NCBI RefSeq assembly: GCF_000378125.1 | Contig: NZ_KB899241.1 | Span: 1,773,652-1,837,651, forward strand | DNA from: Rudaea cellulosilytica DSM 22992 | Lineage (GTDB): Bacteria; Pseudomonadota; Gammaproteobacteria; Xanthomonadales; Rhodanobacteraceae | Direction: 5' to 3' | DNA: 64,000 nucleotides | Shown: positions 33,200 through 41,544 of the stretch, one piece after another | How positions within the stretch are numbered: position 1 is the first letter of the stretch | Layout of the letters: the number at the start of each line of letters is the position of its first letter | The notes under the pieces: generated by a model | The model's database searches: none | The model's input: only the letters and a program-made list of their open reading frames with translations | What the model was told of the DNA's origin: nothing | Translations under genes and position numbers: made by a program

Positions 33200-34060
33200 C
33201 TATATACCGAACCATGTCCGACAGAGCGCTGAAATCTGGGCGCCGAGCACGAACTGCACCCAGCCCGCAGCTGCGAGGAACGGGCCGAACGGAATCGGCG
33301 TGGCGCGGTCGCGGCCCTGTACCGCGAGTAGCGTGCCGCCGACCACCGCGCCGATCAGCGAGGACAGTAGCACGATCGGCAGCAGCGCCCACGGTCCCAT
33401 CCAGGCGCCGAGGGCACCGAGCAGCTTGAAGTCGCCATAGCCCATGCCTTCCTTGCCGGTCAGCAATTTGAATCCCCAGTACACTGACCAGAGCGAAAGG
33501 TAGCCGATCGCAGCGCCCAGGATCGCGGACGACGTGTCGACGAAAAACGGAGCGAGCGCAATCAGCAAGCCGAACCAAAGCAGCGACAGGGTAATTTGGT
33601 CGGGCAGCAACTGAGTGCGCACATCGATGCCGGCAAGCGCGATGAGGGCCCAGGTGAACAACAGTCCCGCGGCCGCCTGCCAGCCCACGCCGAGCTTCCA
33701 CACAATCAGAGCTGAGCAAACGGCGGTCAACAACTCGACCAGCGGATATTGCACAGAAATCTTCGTGCCGCAGTGCTTGCAGCGTCCGCGCAGCGCCAGC
33801 CAGCTCACAACCGGAATGTTCTCCAGCGCGCCGAGCGCATGCTTGCATTGCGGGCAGTGTGAGGCCTGCCAGACGAGCCCGGGCGGCGCGGGTTCGACTT
33901 CGCCGCCGAGCTCGAGCATCTCGCGGCTCTGTTCGCGCCACTGGTGCATCAGCCGCGCTGGCAAGCGCAGGATCACGACATTGAGAAAGCTGCCTACGAG
34001 CAGGCCGAGCAAGCCAGCCAGCGCCACGGCTACGCCGGGTATCGCCAGGAATTCCTGCAT
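33200..34060 (-). CDS. pilD: Type IV prepilin peptidase / N-methyltransferase PilD
   Basis: 286 residues. Two Cys pairs (SHCPQC and GRCKHCG) form the zinc ribbon of the cytoplasmic loop, near residues 72-100. The catalytic Asp pair is in GIDVRTQLLPD and GYGDFKLLGALGAW. About eight membrane helices. It removes the leader peptide from PilA (cleaving G|F) and N-methylates the new terminus. It is 12 nt downstream of pilC and on the same strand, clearly an operon with pilB and pilC. Confidence 0.96.
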   Translation of the reverse strand: MQEFLAIPGVAVALAGLLGLLVGSFLNVVILRLPARLMHQWREQSREMLELGGEVEPAPPGLVWQASHCPQCKHALGALENIPVVSWLALRGRCKHCGTKISVQYPLVELLTAVCSALIVWKLGVGWQAAAGLLFTWALIALAGIDVRTQLLPDQITLSLLWFGLLIALAPFFVDTSSAILGAAIGYLSLWSVYWGFKLLTGKEGMGYGDFKLLGALGAWMGPWALLPIVLLSSLIGAVVGGTLLAVQGRDRATPIPFGPFLAAAGWVQFVLGAQISALCRTWFGI

Positions 34061-34072
34061 GCGCGAATCGGG

Positions 34073-35353
34073 TCAGCCGACCACGTTGCCGAGCTGGAAG
34101 ATCGGCAGATACATCGCGATCACCATGCCACCGACGATGATACCGATGATGATCATGATAAACGGTTCGAGCAGGCTCGACAGAGCGTCGACCGCGTTGT
34201 TGACCTCCTGCTCGTAGAATTCGGCGATCTTGAACAACATCGTGTCGAGCGCACCGGCCTCTTCGCCGATGCCGACCATCTGCACAACCATGTTCGGGAA
34301 CAGTTCGGTCTGACGCATCGCAAATTGCAACTGATGACCTACCGCGACATCGCCGCGGATCTTCTTTACCGCCTCGTTGTAGATCGGGCTGCCAGTCGCG
34401 GTCGATACCGAATCGAGCGCCTCGACCAGTGGCACGCCGGCTTTGAAGGTCACGCCGAGGGTACGTGCAAAGCGTGCGATCGCCGATTGGGTCAGGATCT
34501 GCCCGACCACGGGAATCTTGAGCGAGGCGCGTGCGATGAAATGTGCGAACCTCGGAGAGCGCTTGTACAAGAAGACAATACCGACGATCGCGCCGACCAT
34601 GATCGCGGTCATGATTAGCCAATGGTGAGTGACGAAGCGCGACAGGTTCACATACATAAGCGTGAACGCCGGCAGTTTGGCGCCGAAATTGGCGAACACC
34701 GATTCGAATTGCGGAATGACGAAGATCAACAGAATCATTGTAACGATGAAGGCGACTACAAGTACTGCCGCCGGATAGAACAAGGCCTTCTTGACCTTGC
34801 CCTTGATTGTTTCGATGTTTTCCTTGTAGCTCGCCACGGTGTCGAGCACGGTATCCAGCACGCCCGCGGTTTCGCCGGCCTTGACCAAATTCGTATACAA
34901 CTCATCGAACTGGACCGGGTACTTGCGCATCGATTCTGCCAGCGAGGCACCTCCCTCGATATTGGTCTTGATATCAAGCAGCATGTTCTTCATGCGCGGG
35001 TTGGCTTGGCCGTTAGCCAAGATATCCAGGCCCTGCACCATAGGCACGCCAGCCGCCATCATCACCGCGATTTGGCGGCTGAACACCGCGATTTCACGTG
35101 GCTTGATGGTGCGCCCCGAGGCACCGAACAGTGGCTTGGGCTTGGGCTTGATCGTCGTTGCGTTGATGCCCTGACGCCGCAGCTCGGCCTTGAGCAGCGC
35201 TGCGGACTTTGCAACCTGCTCGCCCTTGAGCTTCTTACCGCGCCCGTCGGTGCCCCACCATACGAACGTCAGACTTTGGTTGACCTGGGCGCGTGTCCGG
35301 CCAATATCGGCGGCGCTAGGTTTACTGCGGGTGGTCGTCGCGACTGTGGCCAT
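34073..35353 (-). CDS. pilC: Type IV pilus inner-membrane platform protein PilC
   Basis: 426 residues with two T2SF/PilC cytoplasmic domains (about 90-210 and 295-415) separated by membrane segments; SRQIAVMMAAGVPMVQGLDIL and the repeat GVTFKAGVPLVEALDSVS are the paired signatures. PilC couples the PilB motor to pilin insertion. ATG at 35353 lies 210 nt after the pilB stop, a gap in which related genomes often carry pilA; here pilA is 16 kb away. Confidence 0.96.
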   Translation of the reverse strand: MATVATTTRSKPSAADIGRTRAQVNQSLTFVWWGTDGRGKKLKGEQVAKSAALLKAELRRQGINATTIKPKPKPLFGASGRTIKPREIAVFSRQIAVMMAAGVPMVQGLDILANGQANPRMKNMLLDIKTNIEGGASLAESMRKYPVQFDELYTNLVKAGETAGVLDTVLDTVASYKENIETIKGKVKKALFYPAAVLVVAFIVTMILLIFVIPQFESVFANFGAKLPAFTLMYVNLSRFVTHHWLIMTAIMVGAIVGIVFLYKRSPRFAHFIARASLKIPVVGQILTQSAIARFARTLGVTFKAGVPLVEALDSVSTATGSPIYNEAVKKIRGDVAVGHQLQFAMRQTELFPNMVVQMVGIGEEAGALDTMLFKIAEFYEQEVNNAVDALSSLLEPFIMIIIGIIVGGMVIAMYLPIFQLGNVVG

Positions 35354-35563
35354 GGGCGGTGCTCAACCTGCGGATTGGGTTAAGAGTACATTAACAATAG
35401 CGCAAAAAATGCGCGCAAGTGCAGAAAATGCCAACAGAATATTACGGCAGGGCCTAATTTATGAGCGGGGTGGGATTCAGTCTGTGCCGGATTCGAACGA
35501 ACACGCTGTCTTCTTCGAGCCTCAATTTCCGCGGGACTCTGGCGAGAACGACAGTGAAGGCGC
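35354..35563. other. pilB-pilC spacer
   Basis: 210 bases without a gene. A small GCGCA/TGCGC dyad (about 35401-35416) is the only structure. No pilin gene remnant is recognisable. Confidence 0.5.
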
Positions 35564-37306
35564 TCAATCTTTCGTGACGCGGTTGATTTCGGCCAAACTG
35601 GTAACACGCTGCTTGACCTTGAGCAAGGCCGAGGTGCGTAAGTCGCGCACGCCCGAGGCCTTGGCCGCAGCGGCGATATCGAGCATGTTGCCGCCCTTGA
35701 GGATGATCTTGGTGATCGCCTCGTTGATAGGCATCACTTGATAGATGCCCGTACGCCCCTTGTAGCCTTCGTTGCAGACGGGGCAACCGACGCCGTCGAA
35801 CAGTTGCAGGCCGGTGAGATCCTCCTGCGTGAAACCCTCAGCGAGAAGCGTTTCCGGCGGCAGGATCAACGGTTTCTTGCATTCGTGCAGGCGCCTGGCA
35901 AGGCGCTGAGCGACGACGAGGGACAGCGCCGAGGTGATATTGTACGGTGCAATGCCCATGTTCATCAGGCGCGCGACCGATTGTGGTGCATCGTTTGTGT
36001 GCAGGGTGGATAGCACCATGTGGCCGGTCTGCGCCGCCTTGATCGCGATCTCCGCCGTTTCGACGTCGCGGATTTCGCCAACCATGATCACGTCTGGGTC
36101 CTGGCGCATAAAGGCGCGCAGCGCGACTGCGAAGGTCATGCCGCGCTTCACGTTCTGCTGAACCTGGTTGACGCCTTGCAAGCGAATTTCGACCGGGTCC
36201 TCCACGGTCGAAATGTTGCGCTCCTCGATATTGAGGATATTGAGCGCGGTGTAAAGAGAAACGGTCTTGCCCGATCCGGTTGGCCCGGTCACGATGACCA
36301 TGCCGTAAGGCTTACGGATCGCGTCGACGAACAGATCCCTCTGGTCGTCCTCGTAGCCCAGCTTGTCGATGCCCAATCGTGCGATAGAGGCATCCAGGAT
36401 GCGCAGCACAACTTTCTCGCCGAACAGCGTCGGGCAGGTGCTGACGCGGAAGTCCACCGCCTTGGTCTTGGACAGGTTCAGCTTGATGCGGCCGTCCTGT
36501 GGCACGCGCCGTTCTGAGATATCGAGGCCGGACATCACCTTGAGGCGAGCGGCCATACGCGTCGCCATGCGCGGTGGCGGCGAGGTCACCGCACGCAGGA
36601 TGCCGTCCATGCGGAAGCGCACGCGATAGGTGTTTTCGAACGGCTCGAAATGGATGTCCGAGGCGCCGCGGCGGATGGCGTCGACCAGCACCTTGTTGAC
36701 GAATTTCACGACGGGTGCGTCGCTGTTGTCACGCGCGTCGATGCCGGTTTCCGTGTCCTCCTCGCCGTCGCCGACGACCATCTTCTCCAAGCCGCCTGCT
36801 GCATCGTCGAGGGCGGCGAAGCCGGCCGTGCCCATGCTGTAGACCTGGTCGATCAGGCGCGAAAGCTGCTCCGAGTCGATCAGCACCGCGTCGACGGCCG
36901 ATTTGGTGTGAAACTTCACGTCGTCGAGCGCGCGCGTATTGGTCGGATCGGCCACTGCGACGAATATGCGCGGGCCACGCCGGTAGATAGGCAGCACCTG
37001 ATGCTTGTTGGCGAGATCCTCGTTGATCAGGTTTTGCGGGACCTGGTTCAGGTCGATGGCTTCCGCGTCGAGCAGCGGCACGCCGAATTCCTCGGACATG
37101 GCCACGGCGAGCTGGGCGCTGCTGACGAGGCTGCGCTCGAGCAGCAGACTCGCGACCGGAATCTTCTGCTTCATCGACGCGTCGCTGGCGCGCCGCGCGT
37201 CGTTCTCCGAGAGCAAGCCCTGCATGACCAAGCGCTTGGCAACGCCGCTCAAGCCGGCCAGCGAAGGGCCGGTAGCGGTTGCGGGTGCGCTCATCGTGGT
37301 GGTCAT
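35564..37306 (-). CDS. pilB: Type IV pilus assembly ATPase PilB
   Basis: About 580 residues from the ATG at 37306 (MTTTMSAPATATGPS); a purine run GGGGATAGG precedes it. An upstream ATG at 37317 is an alternative. N-terminal MshEN/T2SSE-N domain (about 20-160), then the GspE ATPase core with GPTGSGKT near residue 340, STVEDPVEIRL (Asp box), DPDVIMVGEIRD (Walker B) and HTNDA (His box). A C-terminal zinc-type segment GCPVCNEGYKGRTG follows. Drives pilus extension. First gene of the minus-strand pilB-pilC-pilD operon; divergent from the GT2 gene. Confidence 0.95.
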   Translation of the reverse strand: MTTTMSAPATATGPSLAGLSGVAKRLVMQGLLSENDARRASDASMKQKIPVASLLLERSLVSSAQLAVAMSEEFGVPLLDAEAIDLNQVPQNLINEDLANKHQVLPIYRRGPRIFVAVADPTNTRALDDVKFHTKSAVDAVLIDSEQLSRLIDQVYSMGTAGFAALDDAAGGLEKMVVGDGEEDTETGIDARDNSDAPVVKFVNKVLVDAIRRGASDIHFEPFENTYRVRFRMDGILRAVTSPPPRMATRMAARLKVMSGLDISERRVPQDGRIKLNLSKTKAVDFRVSTCPTLFGEKVVLRILDASIARLGIDKLGYEDDQRDLFVDAIRKPYGMVIVTGPTGSGKTVSLYTALNILNIEERNISTVEDPVEIRLQGVNQVQQNVKRGMTFAVALRAFMRQDPDVIMVGEIRDVETAEIAIKAAQTGHMVLSTLHTNDAPQSVARLMNMGIAPYNITSALSLVVAQRLARRLHECKKPLILPPETLLAEGFTQEDLTGLQLFDGVGCPVCNEGYKGRTGIYQVMPINEAITKIILKGGNMLDIAAAAKASGVRDLRTSALLKVKQRVTSLAEINRVTKD

Positions 37307-37494
37307 GCCTATCCCCATGAAATGCTGTGCCAAGTATAGCGCTTTGGCTGCCAAACCGGAGCCGCGCAAGGTGGCGGGACTATAGTGTTCCGTGCGTCGT
37401 TACGCAGAATAGGGAATCTGCCATGTCCTCTCGGGCTTGATCGCAGGGTTTCCGCTACTATCGACGCCAGATCGCCTTTTGGGGAGTGCTTATT

Positions 37495-38343
37495 TTGCTC
37501 AGCATCATCTTGCCCGCGAAAAACGAATCAGCCGCTCTGGCCGATTTGCTCCCGCGACTTCGTGCCGCGCAACCGCAGGCGGAGATCATCGTCGTCAACG
37601 ACGGTTCGACGGACGATACCGTGCAGGTGTGTGTCGCCCATGGCGTCAAGCTTCTCTCTCAGCCCTATTCTATGGGCAACGGCGCTGCAATCAAACGTGG
37701 TACGCGCGAGGCATCAGGCGAGAAGCTGGTATTTATGGACGCTGATGGTCAGCACGATCCAACGGATGTCGCGCGCCTTTTGGCGAAGCTTGACGAAGGC
37801 TACGATATGGTCGTCGGCGCACGCGACTGGTCTGGGCAGGCGGGAGTCGGTCGTGGCGTTGCCAATACCATCTACAACTGGCTCGCCAGCCGCATGACAG
37901 GCTTCAAGGTTGTTGATCTCACCTCCGGTTTTCGTGCAGTTCGCAAAGGGAAATTCAGCGAATTTCTGCACCTGCTGCCGAACGGTTTTTCCTATCCAAC
38001 GACGAGCACAATGGCGTTTTTTAGAAGTGCCTATGCAGTGACCTACATCTCCATCTCGGCCGCGCAGCGCATCGGCAAAAGCCATATCAGGCCCCTACGA
38101 GATGGCATACGCTTCCTGCTCATTATCTTCAAGATCGCCACGCTGTACTCGCCCCTCAAATTGTTCGCTCCTGCCAGCGTTGCTTTTTTTCTGCTCGGCT
38201 TCGGCCACTATATGTATACCTATTTTAGTGCCCATCGTCTCACCAACATGAGCGTTTTGCTTTTCTCGGCATCGGTGATCGTGTTTTTGATCGGGTTAAT
38301 CTCTGAGCAGATTACTTCGCTGACCTATCGGCGAAATGACTGA
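37495..38343 (+). CDS. GT2 polyprenyl-phosphate-sugar synthase-like glycosyltransferase
   Basis: 282 residues from a TTG at 37495, chosen because GGGGAG (37481-37486) is spaced 8 nt from it; a GTG at 37486 would overlap that site. N-terminal SIILPAKNESAALADLL, NDGSTDDT, and the D-x-D motif FMDADGQHDP mark the DPM1/DPG-synthase branch of GT2. Two membrane helices follow the catalytic domain (about 205-270). Such enzymes load mannose or glucose onto dolichyl/undecaprenyl phosphate for GT-C enzymes. A GT-C-like protein is encoded beside pilA in this locus, a plausible user of the product. Divergent from pilB; overlaps the next gene by 8 nt. Confidence 0.82.
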   Translation: MLSIILPAKNESAALADLLPRLRAAQPQAEIIVVNDGSTDDTVQVCVAHGVKLLSQPYSMGNGAAIKRGTREASGEKLVFMDADGQHDPTDVARLLAKLDEGYDMVVGARDWSGQAGVGRGVANTIYNWLASRMTGFKVVDLTSGFRAVRKGKFSEFLHLLPNGFSYPTTSTMAFFRSAYAVTYISISAAQRIGKSHIRPLRDGIRFLLIIFKIATLYSPLKLFAPASVAFFLLGFGHYMYTYFSAHRLTNMSVLLFSASVIVFLIGLISEQITSLTYRRND

Positions 38344-39490
38344 CACGCGCAAGTTACGCATTCTGCTTGTCACCCGTAACATGCCGCCCCTCGTTGGTGG
38401 CATGGAACGGTTGAATTGGCATATGGCCGACGAGTTGTCGAGACATGCCGAGGTACATGTAATAGCGCCGCAGGGCTCTGCGGCAACGGCTCCGCCGGAC
38501 GTGCGCGTGATCGAATTACCGTTGCGCCCACTATGGAAATTTTTTTTGTACGCACAATGGTACGCTTGGCGTGAGGCGCGTCGTTGGCGGCCAGACTTGC
38601 TGCTTGCCGGCAGCGGGTTGACTGCTTTGCCAGTGTGGCTAACCGCGCGTTTGGCACGTACGCGTGCCGCCGCCTATGTGCACGGGCTTGACCTCGCGGT
38701 TCCGCATCCCATCTATCGAAAGCTCTGGTTGCCGGCATTGCGACGCATGGATTGTGTGATCGCGAATAGTCTTGCAACCGGATTGCTTGCTGAGAGAGTT
38801 GGTGTAGAGCGAACACGCATCGGCATCGTGCATCCGGGTGTCGAAGTCCCAAAATCGTTGCCGGATGTGCATGTAGTCGCACGTTTTCGTACCGAGCACG
38901 GTCTGCGCGATCATCCAGTACTGCTCTCAGTGGGGCGGCTTAGCACGCGCAAGGGTTTGCGCGAATTCGTGACGAATGCGTTACCACGTGTTGCCGCTGT
39001 ATATCCTAACGTCATCCTGCTGATTGTCGGTGATGCGCCGGTCGACGCGTTGTACGCCGAAGCACAATCGCTGGACAGCATCCTGGCGGCGGCAGAACGA
39101 GTGGGAGTGGCCGGCAACGTGCGCTTTCTTGGAACGATCACCGATTATTACCAGCTCGGAATTGTTTATCGTGCTGCAGATGTGCATGTGTTCCCGGTGC
39201 GCGATATCCTCGGTGATCCCGAGGGCTTCGGCATGGTCGCCGTCGAAGCGGCTGCGCACGGACTACCTACTGTCGCATTCGCGACTGGTGGGGTGATCGA
39301 TGCCGTGGCGGAAGGGGTATCCGGGCAACTTGTCGAATCCGGCAATTATTTAGAGTTGGCGAATGCCATTATTGAAACGGTGGCCAACGGCGACAGCATG
39401 ACTGAGTCCTGCAAGTTGTTCGCAGGCAGATTCGCGTGGCCTTGTTTTGGGGCGTCGATCAGGGAAATGCTGGCTAAGGCGCGGGACTGA
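38336..39490 (+). CDS. GT4 family glycosyltransferase
   Basis: 384 residues, GT-B fold. N-terminal RILLVTRNMPPLVGGMERLNWHMADEL is the acceptor domain start. The C-terminal donor domain has LLSVGRLSTRKGLREFV and DVHVFPVRDILGDPEGFGMVAVEAAAHGLP, giving the E-x7-E motif. Retaining, nucleotide-sugar-dependent. Sugar and acceptor unknown. Coupled to the upstream GT2. Its TGA abuts the stop of the convergent GT2 gene (TGATCA), leaving no room for a terminator. Confidence 0.87.
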   Translation: MTDTRKLRILLVTRNMPPLVGGMERLNWHMADELSRHAEVHVIAPQGSAATAPPDVRVIELPLRPLWKFFLYAQWYAWREARRWRPDLLLAGSGLTALPVWLTARLARTRAAAYVHGLDLAVPHPIYRKLWLPALRRMDCVIANSLATGLLAERVGVERTRIGIVHPGVEVPKSLPDVHVVARFRTEHGLRDHPVLLSVGRLSTRKGLREFVTNALPRVAAVYPNVILLIVGDAPVDALYAEAQSLDSILAAAERVGVAGNVRFLGTITDYYQLGIVYRAADVHVFPVRDILGDPEGFGMVAVEAAAHGLPTVAFATGGVIDAVAEGVSGQLVESGNYLELANAIIETVANGDSMTESCKLFAGRFAWPCFGASIREMLAKARD

Positions 39491-40396
39491 TCAGCGATCG
39501 GCGTCCGCGCTTCCGCGGACAAATGCCAGTGCTCCAAGTACTTTGACGATTGCCTTGGCAACTGGGTATGGCATCCAAGGTCGATCAAGCATCAATTCGA
39601 CTACTTTCGCGCAACTGAGCAGCTGGCCAAACACCACTTCGAAAGGACGCAGCCAACGATGCAATCGGGAGTCGATTGCCGCGTATCCTAACGCCCTGTA
39701 GGCAGTGGGGTGATCGCACGAAAAAAGGGCCGCAGACGAACCTCCCGATTGTTGCATTTTGGCCAATACGTCCGGCAGTGTGAGTTGGTCCAGATGCCGC
39801 ACAACGGCATCAGTGGACCAGCCGATGTCCCCGAGGCGGGACAGGCGGATGAGCAAATCGCGATCTTCAAATCCGTACTCCCGGTAACGAGCGTCGAACC
39901 CCCCCAACTGCATGAATGCCTGCCTGCGCACGGCGAAGTTTTGTGTACTGCCGGAATAGACCACGCCACGCGCGTGTTGCCGTTCCCTGCGTAGGGAGGC
40001 AGCCTCCTGATAGCGCGTCCAGAAACCGCTGCCGATGCCGGTAACGCGCCCACAGGATGCGATGCAGCCGCTGTTCATTCGCCGCAAATGTGTAACCAGG
40101 AAATCGTCGCCGATGGGGCGGCAATCGCAGTCGATGAAGACGAGATATTCTCCTTGCGCGCTCTCGGCGCCGGCGTTGCGAGCGGCGGCGCGCCCTGTGT
40201 TGTGTATCAGCGCGATGACACGAAAAATTTTATTTTCGTGTTGTTTCAGCAGGTCGGGAGTGCTATCACCGGAGCCATCATCGACAATGATGATTTCAAG
40301 TGGGCAATTGTCCGGCAATCGCTGATGCAGCAGTGCTTCCGCAAGCTCCAAGCCGTTTGCGGCGTCACGATAGACAGGAATCACCACGCTGATCAT
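39491..40396 (-). CDS. GT2 family glycosyltransferase
   Basis: 301 residues from the ATG at 40396, which overlaps the preceding stop (ATGA). SVVIPVYRDAANGLELAEALL, IIIVDDGSGDSTPDLL and VFIDCDCRPIG (D-x-D variant) are GT2 signatures. The region FEDRDLLIRLSRLGDIGW, with its E-D pair, is the acceptor/catalytic-base region typical of rhamnosyl or galactosyl transferases. Unlike the GT2 at 37.5 kb it lacks membrane helices, so it probably extends a glycan chain in the cytoplasm. Last gene of a minus-strand operon of six genes. Confidence 0.85.
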   Translation of the reverse strand: MISVVIPVYRDAANGLELAEALLHQRLPDNCPLEIIIVDDGSGDSTPDLLKQHENKIFRVIALIHNTGRAAARNAGAESAQGEYLVFIDCDCRPIGDDFLVTHLRRMNSGCIASCGRVTGIGSGFWTRYQEAASLRRERQHARGVVYSGSTQNFAVRRQAFMQLGGFDARYREYGFEDRDLLIRLSRLGDIGWSTDAVVRHLDQLTLPDVLAKMQQSGGSSAALFSCDHPTAYRALGYAAIDSRLHRWLRPFEVVFGQLLSCAKVVELMLDRPWMPYPVAKAIVKVLGALAFVRGSADADR

Positions 40397-41544
40397 GGCC
40401 TGACTCGACCAGGCCGACGTTCTGCCAGTTGTCTGAACAGTTCGAGGTAGCGCGTAGCCACAATCCGGATGTCGAATTGCTGCAGTACCAGTGTGCGGCA
40501 ACGTGCACCCATTTCGGCAAGCGTGTCCGGAGTAGCGGAAATCGCCGCTCCGAGTGCACGTGCGAGAGCTGGCGCATCACCCGGCTCGACGATCCAACCC
40601 ATGTCGGCCTGGATATATCTGTCGAGTCCACCACAGCGAGTAGCGATCACGGCAAGTCCACGCTCCATCGCTTCCAGCCCCGCGTTGGACAAGCCCTCGT
40701 AGCGCGACGGCAGCAGGAACACAAGAGCATGATCGAGCTCATTGAGCACCGAGGGGTGGTCGAGTTCACCCAGCCAGACAATCGCATCCGAGACTTGGAG
40801 TTGGGTTGCAAGTGAAAAGAGCACATCGCGTTCCGGGCCATCGCCCGCGATGCGTACGACGCATGGTGTCGGGTGTTTATCGATGTGCGACAGGGCTTCG
40901 AGCAGGACGTCGTAACCCTTTTGTTTGGCTACACGCCCTACTGCGATGAATCGATTGTTCCGCTGGTCTCCGGATAGAGGTGCGGTGCGGACCGCCACGC
41001 CGTTAGGTATGAAAGTGAAATTGCGCCCCGAGAAACCGACATTGCGAAGTTCGTCCGCCATGGCAGGCGCGATCAAATTTATGGCGCCGCATTGCCTATC
41101 GAGCAGGCGTACGAGCAAGTTCTGAAATGGAACGGTCAGCAGAAAATTCGCATCGCCCCGACCGCCGGTGTTGGCGGGCGTCGAAACCAGAATTGCACGC
41201 AGAAGCCCGAGGCGTTTGAGTACGGCCGCCGTTGCGGCAGCCTCGCCGAGGAAGCGTGTATATATCACATCGAATCGCCACCGGTCGCGCAGCAACAAGA
41301 TGCTCAGCGAAACAAAATAGCTCACTGCACGCATCCAGCGGCCGAGCCACTGAATCGTATGGATCCGGCGCACAGGAACGCAATGCCGGCCGATCTGCAC
41401 TGCGTCAGCACCCATGCGGCGCCCGAAGCAGGCTACATCGTGACCAGCATCTAGCCAGGCTTCGATCAGGTTCGCGGCCTGCTTTTCCGCGCCGCCGGTG
41501 ACGAACTGCGGGAGATCGGAGAGTACCAAAATGCGCACTAGCAC
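40393..41544 (-). CDS. GT4 family glycosyltransferase
   Basis: 383 residues from a GTG at 41544; a second GTG at 41538, overlapping the asnB stop by one base, is equally possible. N-terminal ILVLSDLPQFVTGGAEKQAANLIEAW; donor domain FIAVGRVAKQKGYDVLLEAL and LPSRYEGLSNAGLEAMERGLAVIAT with the E-x7-E pattern. Probably transfers a hexose from a nucleotide sugar to a lipid-linked glycan. Overlaps both neighbours. Confidence 0.87.
   Translation of the reverse strand: MLVRILVLSDLPQFVTGGAEKQAANLIEAWLDAGHDVACFGRRMGADAVQIGRHCVPVRRIHTIQWLGRWMRAVSYFVSLSILLLRDRWRFDVIYTRFLGEAAATAAVLKRLGLLRAILVSTPANTGGRGDANFLLTVPFQNLLVRLLDRQCGAINLIAPAMADELRNVGFSGRNFTFIPNGVAVRTAPLSGDQRNNRFIAVGRVAKQKGYDVLLEALSHIDKHPTPCVVRIAGDGPERDVLFSLATQLQVSDAIVWLGELDHPSVLNELDHALVFLLPSRYEGLSNAGLEAMERGLAVIATRCGGLDRYIQADMGWIVEPGDAPALARALGAAISATPDTLAEMGARCRTLVLQQFDIRIVATRYLELFRQLAERRPGRVRP

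Noticed and set aside
35354-35563. Possible pilin gene between pilB and pilC, as in some relatives
   Set aside because: No GFTLIE-type motif in any frame; the only pilin gene is at 51168-51599.
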